Source of the DNA: Chinchilla lanigera | Taxonomy: Eukaryota; Chordata; Mammalia; Rodentia; Chinchillidae | DNA length: 64,000 nucleotides | Assembly (NCBI RefSeq): GCF_000276665.1 | Contig: NW_004955435.1 | Location: 2,144,892-2,208,891, forward strand | Direction: 5' to 3' | Part shown: positions 49,255 to 62,300 of the stretch, one piece after another | Position numbering within the stretch: position 1 is the stretch's first letter | Layout of the letters: each line of letters begins with the position of its first letter | Notes under the pieces: generated by a model | What the model saw: only the letters and a program-made list of their open reading frames with translations | The model's database searches: none | What the model was told of the DNA's origin: nothing | Program-made: the position numbers and the translations under genes

Positions 49255-52200
49255 GGCAGTACAGAAGCCTGTGATTAATGAGACATGCAGTGCAAGAGGT
49301 TAGAAGGTATAAACAGTACTTAGAGGTCAATGTCATGAACTATGATAATTTTCAGCTTATAGAGGATAATAAATTTGGACTTGGGCAGTACCATCTAGAT
49401 GGAAAACAGCTGAGCTACGTAAGAACATGGAGCACAGCCTTATTTACACTCTGATTTCCCATGTACAGTGGCTACAGTACCGCAATGATTTTTAAAGTGT
49501 GCTATGTAAAAATAACAGTCTAAACTGAACGAGGTTATGACAGTGTTGAGTATTAGAAAAAACGTGTCATGATGTTCAATGGAAAAGCCAGGTATGGAGT
49601 TTAGAACCATAAAACCTTGACACAAATTCTATGCTACATTCTTAGCAGCAATTATTGGTTAGATTTTAATCACTTTAAAAACAAAGCCAAAAACATCTGT
49701 TTCATAATGTTGTTTTAAGGGTCAAATGAAATGAACCAGTAAAATATTGTACAAATATTAGTTACTACAGTATTTTCAATATGTAGTCATTTTGGAAATT
49801 AGCAGATATATAGTGACACGCATGTGAAATTTCTGATGAGGATGACAAAGATGAAGTTTAAAATTTACTTCCCTTGGTCTGTGGCAGTTAGATCTTTATG
49901 TACTTTTCCTCATGTTTTTCTTTTGAAAGCAGATTTTACCATAAATATTTAAGGCATATCACATGATGGCATGGAGTACATGTAGACAGCAAGAAGTTTA
50001 CAACACTGGAGGAAATGGGCACACTCATAATTCCACATAGTCATCCATGGTGTTTTGTTTTGGAGGTAAGAACAGCTAAAGTCTATCATGAGTGCTGCAG
50101 AAAGCACAGTTTTATTGGTCCTGGTGTTGCGAATTATGCTGTTAGATTTGCTCATTCTTCACATTCGTTACTCTGAATTCTGACCTCTATGTCGCCATTG
50201 TCCTCTCCACCCCCTACTCCCGGCAAATACTTTTATATTTATTATCTCTTAATGCCGACGGCAGAGGTCGGAGTGATAAACAGATCAGCAAGCAAAGGGT
50301 TAAAGTATTCGCTCAAAATAGAGCATTGACGCTGGGCCTGGGGGTGAGGTCAGGTGGCAAAATGAGAGGACAGGTCAGCGCAGAAAGTCAGGGCGGGTCA
50401 GGAACAGTGCTCCGAGAAGAACTAAAGACCAACACAGGAGTCTGGAAAAACTGCAGAGGTGCTGAAACAGTCCTGTTAGCATCAGTACTTTTCATTCACA
50501 TTAAAACTCAAGAAGAGTTTTATTTTTTGTTTTTGATTTAGGTCCTTCCCTCATATCTGGGCAAGGCAGGCTAGCCAGGATGAACCTGGTAGACGACACG
50601 GATAAGAGGTGAAATAGTGACATAGCTAGACAGGTGTGTAGACACACACACGCACACACACATACATGTTACATGGTTACCTTTCACCACTGTCATTCTT
50701 GGCAGAAGAAAACACTATAATCATTTTATGGATGAATGGCATATAATGCAGTGAAAGGTCGTCATAGAAAAAAATTACGTTTTCAGCCTTTTATTTTCTT
50801 TAACAGTGATTAGTTCTAGAAATATAAGGTAGCATCACTTCTCAAAAAGCACTGTAGGTTATAAGATTTCTCCTCTGAAGTTGGCAACATGTAATAAATG
50901 TGCTTTATTCCTAAACATCAATCAGCTTCAAGAATGGCAGTTGCTTGTGGAATGGTAATAACAGAAATAGTCAGCTAATGAGTACTACAGACATTAAAAC
51001 ACTGCATGACAGATGTGAAGACTTTTTGTTATGAAGGAACACTTACATAATTATGGTTTTATAACTAGTTACATCAGTTTCTAAATATTTAGTTTTCAAA
51101 ACTTCTGTATCTTTTTAGTAACAACATGGCACTGTTCTGTACTGCCACAAGAAATAAGATATAGAAATATGTCTAAAAACTACAATGAACACATTCTGAG
51201 TAGATGGAGGGCACTAGGTCATTTAATCTGAAGAGTATCTCATTTAAATAATTACTAAAAGCATAATTTGAGCACATTTTAATTCACTGTAAGTGTATAG
51301 AATTAAGACTACTTGAGTTATCCTAAAATTACACAATTTCCCTGAAATTACACTGCATTTAAAATGTTTAAGCAATTTATAGAATTGTTATATGGATATA
51401 CTTTACTAAACACGTAGTTTGACTAAAAAAATGATTTCCATTTTCCATAGCAAAACTTCACTTTGTATTGAGGATATGAAAACTTATTACTTAACCTAAA
51501 CAGGATTACATTTCACTGCAGAGAGGGTTTCTAGACTCAGTAATACTATATAATGCATATAAGTGCCAAAGTAGCATAGTTGTCAGTTCCAGAAAGTTCT
51601 CAGAGGAGGTAATCAATTGGCAAAGGTTCCAAATCAAGAATATAAACCACAGTCATTACAAACTTTAGAAACATTTTGAAAGAAGGCACAGAAGTTAGGA
51701 CGAATACACCCTACTCTTTTTATAGAACAAACAGGAAGCTTTTCTCCTCGAGTAGATGGTTTATGAAATCATCAAGGGATTACCGGTTGTGGTGTAGACA
51801 GTTGACAAAGAGTTCACTGGAAAATGTCTGGACCCTGCTTTCCGTGTGAAAAGTAGATTCTGAAACAGATTATAACCTAAGGAGAAAGGAGAGGAAAGAA
51901 GCAAGAACTAATGCCTGCCTCTGTGTGAGGGGACCTGTGGTAGTCACTGTTAATTTGAGAACATGATATTCCTATGCAGACACTTTTTACATGCATGTAT
52001 TTGAAATCACACCCATCCACAGTCTTTCCAGAAATTTGTTTGCATGCGTGTGAGAAAATTAAGTATCAAATGACCCTTGCTAGTGGAGAGGAAGTTATGA
52101 AAACTTTCCTTGAGAGAGGGATGAAAGAAAAATTCAATTAGATAAACTGTGCCAAATGACTTTTATTTAAAGAAATAGTTTCAGGAGGTAGTTCCACAAT

Positions 52201-52300
52201 TATTTGTGATAACAAAGGGTAAGAATTTGTTGAGGAGGGTAAAACAGTGTTCCTAAACCATAGAATGAGGGCTAGGCCAGACATCTGGTATACACTGCCT
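49255..52300. other. Unassigned intronic sequence
   Basis: No gene recognised. A short (AC)n-like tract lies at 50642-50664. 50160-50450 is GC-richer and unassigned. Confidence 0.5.
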
Positions 52301-52306
52301 ATATAC

Positions 52307-52309
<3 letters not shown>

Positions 52310-52340
<31 letters not shown>
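52310..52340. repeat. (AT)n microsatellite
   Basis: About 15 AT units, preceded by atatacattt. Confidence 0.97.
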
Positions 52341-52343
<3 letters not shown>

Positions 52344-52524
52344 AGGGCATACATTTACCCTCACAATGGTTCCTTAAGCTCTGACTTTTGCTATGATCTT
52401 CCATTTATAATGAAGACAGAGACAATTAGCCGGTGAATACATTTCTGACATTAAACTCAGTATGTTCTTTGCATCCTCCATGCATCCTCCACCTAATAAC
52501 TCTTAAAACACTGAACAATTTGCA

Positions 52525-52815
52525 GTATCATGAGGCTCTCACGCTTATTCACACATTTGTGTCATTTCTCTTGCTATTCCCACTGCCTGAAGCTTTTCCT
52601 TGGCCTTCTTCTCCTCATCTCTGAAGGCCAACACCAAACACTGCATCCTTTGAAGCGCACCACTGACCCGGTTAGTGTTTCTTCCACTTTGCTCCCTCTA
52701 GACAGAGCGCTACTTTGAGTAAGAGTAACGGTCACCTGCCTCTCCGCATATGAGCTCTGGGAGGACAGGAGACATGTCTGATCACCACCTGGACGGTAAG
52801 GACAGCCTCTGAGAG
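52525..52815 (+). mobile_element. L2 LINE 3' part
   Basis: tctcttgctattcccactgc, ctgaagcttttccttggcct, then ctctgggaggacaggagaca and tgtctgatcacc follow the L2 consensus order (cttgctgttccctctgcctg, then gagggcagggacattgtctg). Confidence 0.7.
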
Positions 52816-52899
52816 AAAATGAGGATGAACTTCAAACTCTGGCACGATCAAACGAGGTTCCTTAAACTCTTCAACTCTCAAGTTTGCCCATATACGAAT

Positions 52900-53035
52900 T
52901 GAGACCACAGAAAATATCTCATAGAGTTAAATGAGAGCGTGGCATGTACAATGCTCCACTGTGAGGTCTTAATAAACAGAGGTGCTAACCACCACCATTG
53001 CTGTGATCGTAATTCCAAACATTTAATGAAGTTCG
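52900..53035 (+). mobile_element. MIR 3' part (possible)
   Basis: catagagttaaatgagagcg, tggcatgtacaatgctccac, then gtcttaataaacagaggtgc resembles the MIR 3' end. Decayed. Confidence 0.45.
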
Positions 53036-53039
53036 TCCT

Positions 53040-54330
53040 GCCTCCCGAACAGCTGAAAAAGTTCATATTTTCCTATAATATTTGAAGAAAATTTACTTTA
53101 AGTTTCATAAATCCTCTTGTCATTGTGAGGCTGCCATGCGAGTTTTTAGAGTCATGATGAAAAATAAATTAATCCTTTTATGAGTTATATTTTATCTTAA
53201 CTTTAGATAGAAGTGTCCAAAGAATGATCAATTTGAGACACTTTTCCCGGACGATATACAAAGCATGGTGTCATTCTTCCTGTTTGTCTTTCCCTTTTTA
53301 GGAGGTGGAAATTATAAGACATTTTCTGAGAGAGAAGATTATAACACACTTAGGTACACAGTCCATTTCATTCTGGATCCACGCTGGGAGAGAAAACAAT
53401 GACTGTTACACTTCATTTATAATTTCCACTGTGAACATGATAAGGACAAGCATATTATCAAGTCAAATTAATCCACAGTCATAGCATTTAAGACATAGTG
53501 AAAATCCCCAATTCAAGTGTACAGTATCACCTACAAAGCCAAAATAAATAGGGTAAGATAAGAGTTGTGAGTCTTGGGTTACGGTGTCAATGCAAGACTT
53601 GAGCTGTGTTAATTCAACAAGCTTGATCTTGATTGCCAAAGCATGCTTGTCAATATTTAGCTCCCAGGGGGCATGTCAGGAGCCTTTACAGAAACTGGCT
53701 TAAATACAAAATACTATACCAGGACTTGTGATCCTTTTCCTAATACTCAGATTAAACTGAAGATATTTTTCTTTCAGCTTCTTAAACCAGAAACGTGTTC
53801 TCCATATTCCTAAGGTACCAAAAAAGGAGAAATTGCATAGGAGACTTGCAAATGCTACTATTAGGGTTTCGTGAAACCTAGATAAAATTCTGCCACATGA
53901 AACCACTCCAAGGCTTTTTATCTGAGGTTTGAAATGCCACTCCCTCACCGTGATTACGATATGGAGGAAAACCTTGGGAAACACGTTCATCTGTATTCAG
54001 AAACAAATGTACTACAGATGAGACGATGGTAATGATTCTCATAAGCCTAAAAACAAACAGTTTGCAATTTCAATAACTCTGCACTTAGCTACAATGATGC
54101 TGTGAGGTTTCTAAACTTGTGTAGCCATTATTTTTTATTGTTTGAAGTGTTGAATCATTAAAGCAATTACACTTAAGAAAATACAGTAGAGATCAATCTT
54201 ATAATGATGAAAACCTACTTCATCTATGGTGATTAAGAATGAAACTTGATATAAAAAATAGTACTCTTTTCTAAGTTAATACATTTTTCTTTGTCACTGA
54301 CTGTCCGGCTTAATAGATATGGATTAGAAA
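53040..54330. other. Unassigned intronic sequence
   Basis: No gene or repeat recognised. Confidence 0.5.
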
Positions 54331-54336
54331 TCTATA

Positions 54337-54424
54337 TTTTCTTCCTTTTTTGGTACCAGAAATCAAACTCAGGACCTTGCACTTGCCAGGCAGGCACTTG
54401 TGCCGCTGAACCATATCCTTGGTG
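54337..54424 (-). mobile_element. ID SINE
   Basis: Reversed ID: T-rich tail, then ggtaccagaaatcaaactca, ggaccttgcacttgccaggc and aggcacttgtgccgctgaac. Its 5' end is diverged. Confidence 0.85.
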
Positions 54425-54429
54425 ATACA

Positions 54430-55045
54430 TATTTTCATTTTTATAGATCCTAAAAAATATTTTATAAAATTTGGTATCAGGACTATGACCAATAACAGCA
54501 AGCCACATTAAACACATCTCAGAGAGTTTAAAACTCACCTCCTTCACTTGGTGATCACATTGTTTTGTACGTCAAGTCCAGTAAAACAGATGAAAATGGC
54601 CAGGATAAAGCTACCTGTCGTTTATGACAATACTGGCTAAAAATGATATCAGATCAAGGCTATGACAAGGAGAAATAGGGCTGACACCCTGAAAGTAGCA
54701 GCTTATGACCCAGTCCTTACAGTTAGTTAGACTGTGATTTGCAATTCTGACTTTTAGCACTTAAGGGGTAAATTTCTCAGTTTATACATTTTGAATAAAA
54801 AATTACAAAGGTTCATTGAAACACTGTTTATTATATTTGTTTCACTAAGGTAAGACAAACATGTATGACACCTGTTAAATTTTATTTGAAATTTTAAGTA
54901 GTGAGAAATTTTTCAGTCACTTTATCTGATTTAGGTTTTATAAACATCAACTGACTTTCATAACTACTGTCATATCTTAAAAATGAAAAACTAGGCTTAG
55001 ACAGATCCAGTGAGTACAATCTAATACCACACAACTAATTTATAA
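54430..55045. other. Unassigned intronic sequence
   Basis: No gene or repeat recognised. Confidence 0.5.
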
Positions 55046-55049
55046 TTAA

Positions 55050-55640
55050 ACCAGGACATCATACCACAGCAGAATATGTGCACCCATGTTTATAGCAGCA
55101 CAATTTGTCATAGTTAAATCTTGGAAACAACCCAAATGCCCATCAACTGAGGAATGGATAAAAAAGATGTAGTATTTTTATACAATGGAGTATTACTCAG
55201 CTATAAAGAAAGATAAACTCAAGACTTGTACAGGTAAATGGATACAATGAGAGACCATACTCATAAGTGAAATCAGACTCACGTGTGCACTGTCTGTCTC
55301 CCTAAGAAACTGAAAAAGTAAATAAGATCCAAAATCTACTCTAGATATTGTAAAAGGGAAGGAAACCACTCAAAAGGAAAGAACAACTAGGTTGGGGAAA
55401 GGACAAAAAAGGAAGGGAAAAGAAAATATATATACACACACATATATATGATAACTAAGATAATTACACTGCTAGTTTCTTTGAAAAGAATAGTTTGTGG
55501 TTATGTTGTCTGATCAATTTTTCAAACCTATATTTTGTAATCTGAACAACTACTTTGAAGATAATAATATGCAATATATTAACCTTCGCTAATTTTCTAT
55601 TGTTTTATTTTTATTTCTTTCTCTCTAAAATAAAAAAAGA
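55050..55640 (+). mobile_element. L1 ORF2 C-terminus and complete 3' UTR, 5' truncated
   Basis: catcaactgaggaatggata, acaatggagtattactcagc, then a purine tract (gggaaaggacaaaaaaggaa), tgataactaagataattaca and the 3' terminus near 55625. It is the intact counterpart of the region broken by the gap at 34930. Confidence 0.9.
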
Positions 55641-55794
55641 ATAGTATTTCTCTTGTTAGTCTCATATGTGGGGATTTGAATGTGACAGAATTAGTATCGT
55701 TATGATTACAAACAACCAACGACTTCTTTTTCATTATGTAGTGTGTGGTTTCTTGGGTTTTCTGTGTTTTCATCTGGTTGCATTTGCGTGCTTG

Positions 55795-55972
55795 TGCAGT
55801 AGTGAGGACTGATTCCCAGATCCTCACATGAGTACACTTCCCGAACCTTTTTGGAGACAGAGCGTTGCTAAGTTCTCAAGTTGCCCAGTCTGTGCTTGGA
55901 TTTGTGATCCTCTCGCTGCAGTGTCCCACTGTGCTGGGATTACAGGCATACATCAACACAACAGGCTTATGG
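55795..55972 (-). mobile_element. B1-ID dimeric SINE (probable)
   Basis: The plus strand shows an ID-like block (gaggactgattcccagatcc, 55802-55825). A reversed B1 block follows: tttttggagacagagcgttg, cttggatttgtgatcctctc, then ctgtgctgggattacaggca. On the minus strand this is B1 followed by ID, the order of B1-dID SINEs known from squirrel-related rodents. Confidence 0.65.
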
Positions 55973-55984
55973 TGTTTATATTAT

Positions 55985-57240
55985 TACTGGGCAGGAGAAA
56001 ATATGATCTTTTAATTTTTTTCATTAAACTTTTAAAAAGAATTTTTCTTTAGTTGTTCCATGTCTACTAAGATGCTCAATTAAAACATGTAACCTACCTA
56101 CTCATAAGTCAAGACTTTGTAGTATTCTACACTTACATGATCATTTCCCCCAAAAGCATTCGTTTATTATAGTCTAATACTTATTCCTACACTCCGAATT
56201 TTAAAATTTAAACATTCCATATCAGATGTATCCTTCAACATTTTTATTGAGAAAGGTAATGTGTTGCGCTATACGTAAAAGTAAAATTTATTTTTAGAGG
56301 CCCATGAATATAGAGAAGTAGTATTTGCTGATTGCTATATATTAGATAAAAATATGCAGAAATAAAGAAACTTATTTTAAGTTTCACAAGAATTAGCTCG
56401 TAATATTTGTAATAAGGTAAGAATTTCAGAGAAATATTGTGTTATAAAATCCGTGTGACTGGTTCCTGTGAGATCAGGAAGGTGTTAATGACCGTCTCTT
56501 AGCATAGCGTTCAGCTGGGTTAGCATGCCAAGGGAGACCGCTAGCTGGACCATGAGAAGTAGCACAGCTGTGTTTAGAATGCTCAGCTGTGAGAAGACAG
56601 CTCTGCACCACGGACAAAGTGCACAAGGAGCTTCAAGGCAGCATCTAGGAGTGCCACCTAATTCCCCAGGAAAGAACATTATTGTGGGTCTTTGTCTTCA
56701 TGCAGTTCAGTGCAGTACTCTGTGATACCAGCCTTGTCATGTGACCTCTGGAGATTTACCATATTCTTCATATTTTATGTGAGTATTTTAAATGTATGCA
56801 ACACCATGTATTTTTCCCTCACTTTAGTCAACAAATAAGAAGTAATAGTCTTGTGTAAGCCAGGGTAATGTATCTACCCCTGCATCTTGAAAAGCTCAAC
56901 TAACAAGAGGAGTGTAGGTTTGGGAGCATGTCTTTCTGTCTTTGAGTTGGGACCGACCTTCGAGGCAGTGCGAAGTTGCAGTTTGAAAATAACTTTTTTC
57001 AAGATCATTCTTTGATTTTGGTTGGGATAACCATAAAACATTACACAGTGTCCGTCAGGTTGAGGAAGTATAGAATTAGAATTCAAAATCACAAGTCCAT
57101 GATAGTCCAGAAGATCAGGTGTTGTCTTTCTTTTATGCGCAGTGTGATTTCTCCTAAGCCACAGAATAGAAGCTCTGCCGACAGCAAAACGTTATTAAGA
57201 TCACAGTGAAATCCTTTCCTTCTGACTCACCTTCAGTTAA
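55985..57240. other. Unassigned intronic sequence
   Basis: 56470-56740 is GC-richer and could be an old repeat or conserved element; I cannot name it. No gene seen. Confidence 0.5.
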
Positions 57241-57509
57241 CATCTGTGGACAACTACTTCACTCTGAAATTTGGCTCAAGTGTTTACAGGGTTCTTTAGA
57301 GGGTCAGAGTGGAGAAGAAACACGAAGTCCAGAGTGTCATAAGGCAGCGAATCACATGGCCTTCCTTCTCCTCAGGAAATGAGCACAGGGTGTCTGTTAG
57401 TTGTCAATGGGGCTCAAAATTTGTGGTTGAGCAAAAGTCACAGCCATCAGACAACCTGATCAGGCAGCTGGCTTCTCCTTGGAAATAGTCACCACTAACC
57501 TCCACAAGG

Positions 57510-57858
57510 ATTTAAATGTTGATTCCTTTCAAGACTCATGTTGAAATTTGATCACAACTGTGAAGGTGTGGGTAGGTGGAACCTTTGAGAGGTACCTGGA
57601 TCATAAAGGCTCTTCCCTCTTGAATGGACCAATGCCATGACCTCAAGAGTGGGACCATCATCACAGGAGTTGGTTAGGAGATCCTTCAGTGCGCTCTTTC
57701 TCCTTTGCCACGTTATGCCTTATGCCATGTGTGGATGGAGCAAGAAAGTCCTCACCAAATGTTGTACTTTGATTTTGGAATTTCTCCTTCTACAACTATG
57801 AGCCAATAAATATTTGTTCACAGCTAATTACTTTCGCTATAGCATTCCATTAAAGCCC
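57510..57858 (+). mobile_element. MLT1-type MaLR LTR
   Basis: gactcatgttgaaatttgat, aaggtgtgggtaggtggaac, ctcttgaatggaccaatgcc, then ctatgagccaataaatattt, the MLT1 LTR order including the polyadenylation-type aataaa near 57807. Confidence 0.75.
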
Positions 57859-58261
57859 CACAAAACAGCCTCAGCCCCTCAAGAGGAATATGTTTGTTAA
57901 CCGTGCTGGTGGCGCTCCACTTATTCTAAAGTCTGGAATTTCAAGTGCCTGATGATAACTTGCAATTTTTTCAAATTGAAAGAGAGTAAAAATAATAAAA
58001 AAATTTGAAGTTATTATAATTTGGAATGATTTGGCACAAAAGCTATTTGTTATGTTACTGGTTGCTTTGTCTATGTCCAAGTCTTCCTTGTCTCCACCCT
58101 CAGGTGGCAACAAAGCATGGATGCAATGTCCACCGTCCAACGGTGCCAGGTCTATGCAGAGAGAGGAGGAGCATTTATAACTTTGTGTCTCACTTGCTGC
58201 TTGCCAATGGTTCTTCCAGTACCATTAATGCTTGCCTGCTGTAGATTTTCTGCACTTCCTT

Positions 58262-58372
58262 ATTGTATTGGTCTGCACAGACTTCCATAACAAAATTCTA
58301 TAGACTGGGTGGCTTAAACAAGCGGAATCTGTTTCTCCTGGTTTGGAGGCTGGGAAGTTTAGATCAATTGAG
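58262..58372 (-). mobile_element. MLT1-type LTR, antisense (left part)
   Basis: ttccataacaaaattctata, gactgggtggcttaaacaag and ttggaggctgggaagttt are the reversed MLT1 LTR 3' end. It continues at about 58885 after unrelated sequence. Confidence 0.75.
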
Positions 58373-58884
58373 GAACTTGTCTCTTAGACGCACTGAATTG
58401 AAGAACTTGTCTCTGGATATTTGTACTAAAGTAACAAGTCATAATGTCCTATTAGCTAACAGGAATTTGTTCTGACATATATAAAAAAGACAATTGACAG
58501 TATTATTTCCAAATTTGTTGTGCCCAATAAAGTCAGCCAAATATGAGTACACCACAGCATGACAGTCTCCTCTCATGGTCTTGTACTTTTCTTTAAATTT
58601 GGCTATGTACTCTAAGAGGGGAAATAGGATTTGGAATTATTATGGTTATTCCAAGTGTGCTCGAAATGAAGAGGAACCGAAGGTCATTATATGACCTGTG
58701 AATTGCAGTAAATGGCAGAAGCATGCTGAACTACACACTGAGAAACAGGCCACAACATTTGGACAGGTAAGTCTCCAACAATTCCAAATAATCAATAGCT
58801 AGTTGGGCTGCAGTAGCAAAACCCAGTATTTCTTCTCTGGAAATTTCACCCTCTAGGCAGTGTCACATTGTTCAATTAATTTGA
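58373..58884. other. Unidentified insert between MLT1 halves
   Basis: About 510 bp separate the two parts of one LTR. It begins with an imperfect duplication (attgaggaacttgtctctta and attgaagaacttgtctctgg). I do not recognise the family. Confidence 0.4.
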
Positions 58885-59262
58885 AAGCTCAAGATCAAGA
58901 TGTCAGTTGATGCAGTTCCTGGTGAGGACTCTTTCTACCTTGGAGCGTCCTCACATGGGAGAGCGACAGAGAGGGAAGGAAGGAGGGAGGAAGGGAAGAG
59001 GAGGGGAAGAAAGGAAGAGAGGGAAGGAAGGGGGAAGAGGAGGGAGGGGGAGAATGAGGGAATAGAGAGAGTGAAAGCACGCTTTTGTATCTCTTCTTAT
59101 AAGATCACTGTAGCATTAGGATCCCGCACTTATGGCCTCATTTGACATTATTACTGCCTCACAACTGTGCACCCAAATATAGTAATGTTGGGCATTAGGG
59201 ATTCAACACAGGAATTTGGAGGAGGGGATGGTGACATCATTCGGTCCATGATATTCTTGTCT
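58885..59262 (-). mobile_element. MLT1-type LTR, antisense (right part)
   Basis: gctcaagatcaagatgtcag, ttcctggtgaggactctttc, then a purine tract, tctcttcttataagatcact and ggggatggtgacatcattcg continue the reversed LTR to its 5' end. Confidence 0.72.
58957..59075. repeat. Purine-rich (GGAA/GAGG) tract
   Basis: About 110 bp of almost pure G and A on the plus strand (ggaaggaaggagggaggaag and similar), inside the MLT1 LTR. Confidence 0.9.
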
Positions 59263-59269
59263 TTCCAAG

Positions 59270-62200
59270 TGAATTATTCCATAAAGAGCCAAGTTTATGA
59301 TAAGATATAAGAGCTTAAATGATACCTTTGAAAAGATAATCATATTATACTCAAGATCTTGCAAAATCCCTTAATGAAGTAGTTCAGTACAGTATTATAT
59401 CCTAAGCTTATTTTGAAAAAATAAGAATACAATCATTTGAATACTGCAGTAGTCATTCTATGAAATTACTGATATTAAGGAGGCAAATAAAATTTAAAAA
59501 CCAATGTAAATATTCTTGTGTAGTAGAAAATGACCACACAATTGATAAATTTGGATGTTAAAATAAAAAAGTTTAAAATAAATAAGTTTAAAATTTAAAA
59601 GCTGTAAAGATTATGAATATTTTTTTTAAGATAATAGAGAAACACATGCTAAACACATAAATTTCTATTTTTAACTTAATATATTTTCAGGGACAAAATC
59701 ATCTGTGATTTAAAAATATGTGAACATATATTTATTAAAATATATACATATAGTTAACCATCTGTGTTTTCTGTCAAACACAGATGATTAAATATATGGA
59801 TGTAAAAATGTCTTTTAGAAACCACACTAAAGGTCTAAAAAAGTAGCTATATTGAGAAGTCATTGTAATTGATGTTGTACATAACCCTAAATTTATTATT
59901 TTATATTTAGAGCAATTTTATGCCTATATATACAGAATGATATTAAATCTTATTAGTAAGCACTGGAAAGTTTTACTCATACTCATAAAATATATGTACT
60001 CAAGTCAGCTGAAAAACTATGTTTTATCCATCCCAACCAGTGTTTTCAATAGAAAATGGACAATTGCTTTATATTAGAGGCACTGTATGCCTGGAAATAA
60101 ACAGCTAATATCTGATGCTCAATCCAAAGAAAACTGTAGCGTATGGACTACCTATAAAATAGTGTGTAAATACTTACTCAGGGGATATCATATTGAAATA
60201 CTGAACATAGATGCTCATCCAACTGGCAGTTTTCGTTACAAAACTTAATACACCTGTAAGCACAGTATCTATGTTTCACAGCCTCTTCCTTACTGGATCA
60301 GAAGCACTTTAAAGGCCCGAGGCTATGTACACTCCCCCACTTCATTTCACTAGCACACCAGGTATATAGTAGAGATTCGGTATTTGTCAAAAAAAGAAAT
60401 GACGAAGAAAGGAGAAGAGGGAGAAACAGTAGGCAGGAAGGCAGGACACTGAGCATCTCCCGTTCGAGATCTAAACTTGCAAACAGTGGGAGAACAGGTC
60501 TAGCCTTCTTCTCAGACGAAGGACTGAGGGCGTTAGGGTTCTGAAAGCCAGCACGGAACGGTGGTAAAATGACTGCGGCCTGCAATCTTTGATCCTTGAT
60601 CCTTCGTCCAACTCTGACTTTTTGTGTATTGGAACCAAATGAGACAGGCTTCACTTTTAAATTCTTCCTCTGGGTCTGATCCCAGATGCCTAGAAATATT
60701 TCATTAAAATAGTCCATACTTTGACAATTCATTACCTCAGTCACTTACACCATTCCTTATGAACAGGGCAGGTAAATTCTTCAGTGAGAGAGACGTCAGA
60801 GAAGATCTGATATACATGCAACTGCTACCTAAGCACAGGGCGTGCAGCGCACGCTTGAGTGAAAGGAAGAGAAGCGACGTGGACACTGGGGATTTCCTGC
60901 TGAAAGAGGGAGGAAGAGAGTAGGGCAAAGATAAACTTGGTCCGTTTGAGTTCTTCAAACCCTAGCCCTACCCAGCCTGAATATTTTAGAGGGATGTTAG
61001 CCAAATAGGTTCTCTCACAATTTTGGGGCATTCTGAGGCGTCCTAGTCAGGCAGGTTTCTTCTCTTCACTAGAGTCACTCTCGTGCTCTCCCAAGTGTCC
61101 ACTACTGCAAACCAGGGGCTTTGCTAATGGAAGGTTTACACATCACACAAGAGCGCACTTGGTGTTGAAAGACTTTCGAACTATTGGGACAGAGACGGAC
61201 ACAAGTAACAGCCATGCAAATGATAAGACTTTTCGTAGAGGCGCAATGACGTTTCACCAGAGAATTCAGAGGGTCGTTTGCACAGGGAAGGAAACAGATT
61301 TCCAGAGGGAAGGGAAGGCATGGAGCGGGGAGCACAGCCTTTGAAGAGCAGGAGACAGTTTCCTCTGGCTGGGGCACTGCTGCATCTGAGAGCAGCGAGG
61401 GAATGCCAAAGCTATGGACTCTTAGGGACGACCTCGTGGACAGCATTAATACAGAATTTAAAGATAATAGAAAACCGAATGCAGTACAGACAGAACAGGT
61501 AGAAGACGGGAGAGAAATGAACTAAAGTCAGGAGGGAGTTTACTTCAGGATTCCCAGTCAGAGAGAATTTTGTGGGATTGGAAGAAAAGGACCACCTCAG
61601 AAAAAATCTTAACACAAGCAGGTTCTTTAGGCTTCAGAGACCAGCCAGATGTGGCAATATTTATTATAACTTCACCTTGTTACTGTAAAAGTGGTAATGC
61701 ATACTGCAGATAAAATTCTACTAAATGTCAAAGAGATCGCTATGTTAAATTTAGTATTCTGCAAGAAATGTACATATTCTTCCCATGTTGCTTGATACTA
61801 CATTCTGAAATCCCAACTTTCAAAAGCACTGATTTTATTAATGAAGATTAAAATAAAGCAGAGAACAAATGAGCGAAGCATAAATACACAGACCATTTCG
61901 GTGCGACCTCTACTCACAGGCCTGTCTACTTCTCTCAGAATAGTTTTATTCCCCGCTCTCCCACTTGTTGAACTGGCGAATCACAAGGCACTCGAGCGGA
62001 AGGGCTCCCACGTTTTGAATAATGGATTTGAACCACACTCCCTTCCCATGTGACCGTCACTGTTCTTTTCCCTGAAGTATATTTATACCCATAACCTCAG
62101 CTTCACTTGCCCTTATATCGCAGTGCTCCCTTTTAAGAGAAAACTGATACCCTGCCATAATTGTGAGTGTCTTTCTAAAAATGTTTCTTTTTCTCTCTGC

Positions 62201-62300
62201 AGCTTGAACTTAGGGCAACAGATTTTGTCAAACACAAACAAGCACATTTTTCTCTGATAAATGCCCATGTTTGGAGTGGCCGTGAAAGGATTCAATTCAA
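59270..62300. other. Unassigned intronic sequence
   Basis: 59400-60000 is very AT-rich. 60300-61500 is GC-richer, with a 148-codon minus frame at 60298-60744 that has no recognisable domain and that I take as chance. No gene seen. Confidence 0.5.

Noticed and set aside
60298..60744. Minus-strand frame of 148 codons
   Set aside because: No domain, no splice context matching DPYD, composition typical of random sequence with a hydrophobic stretch from a C/T-rich tract.
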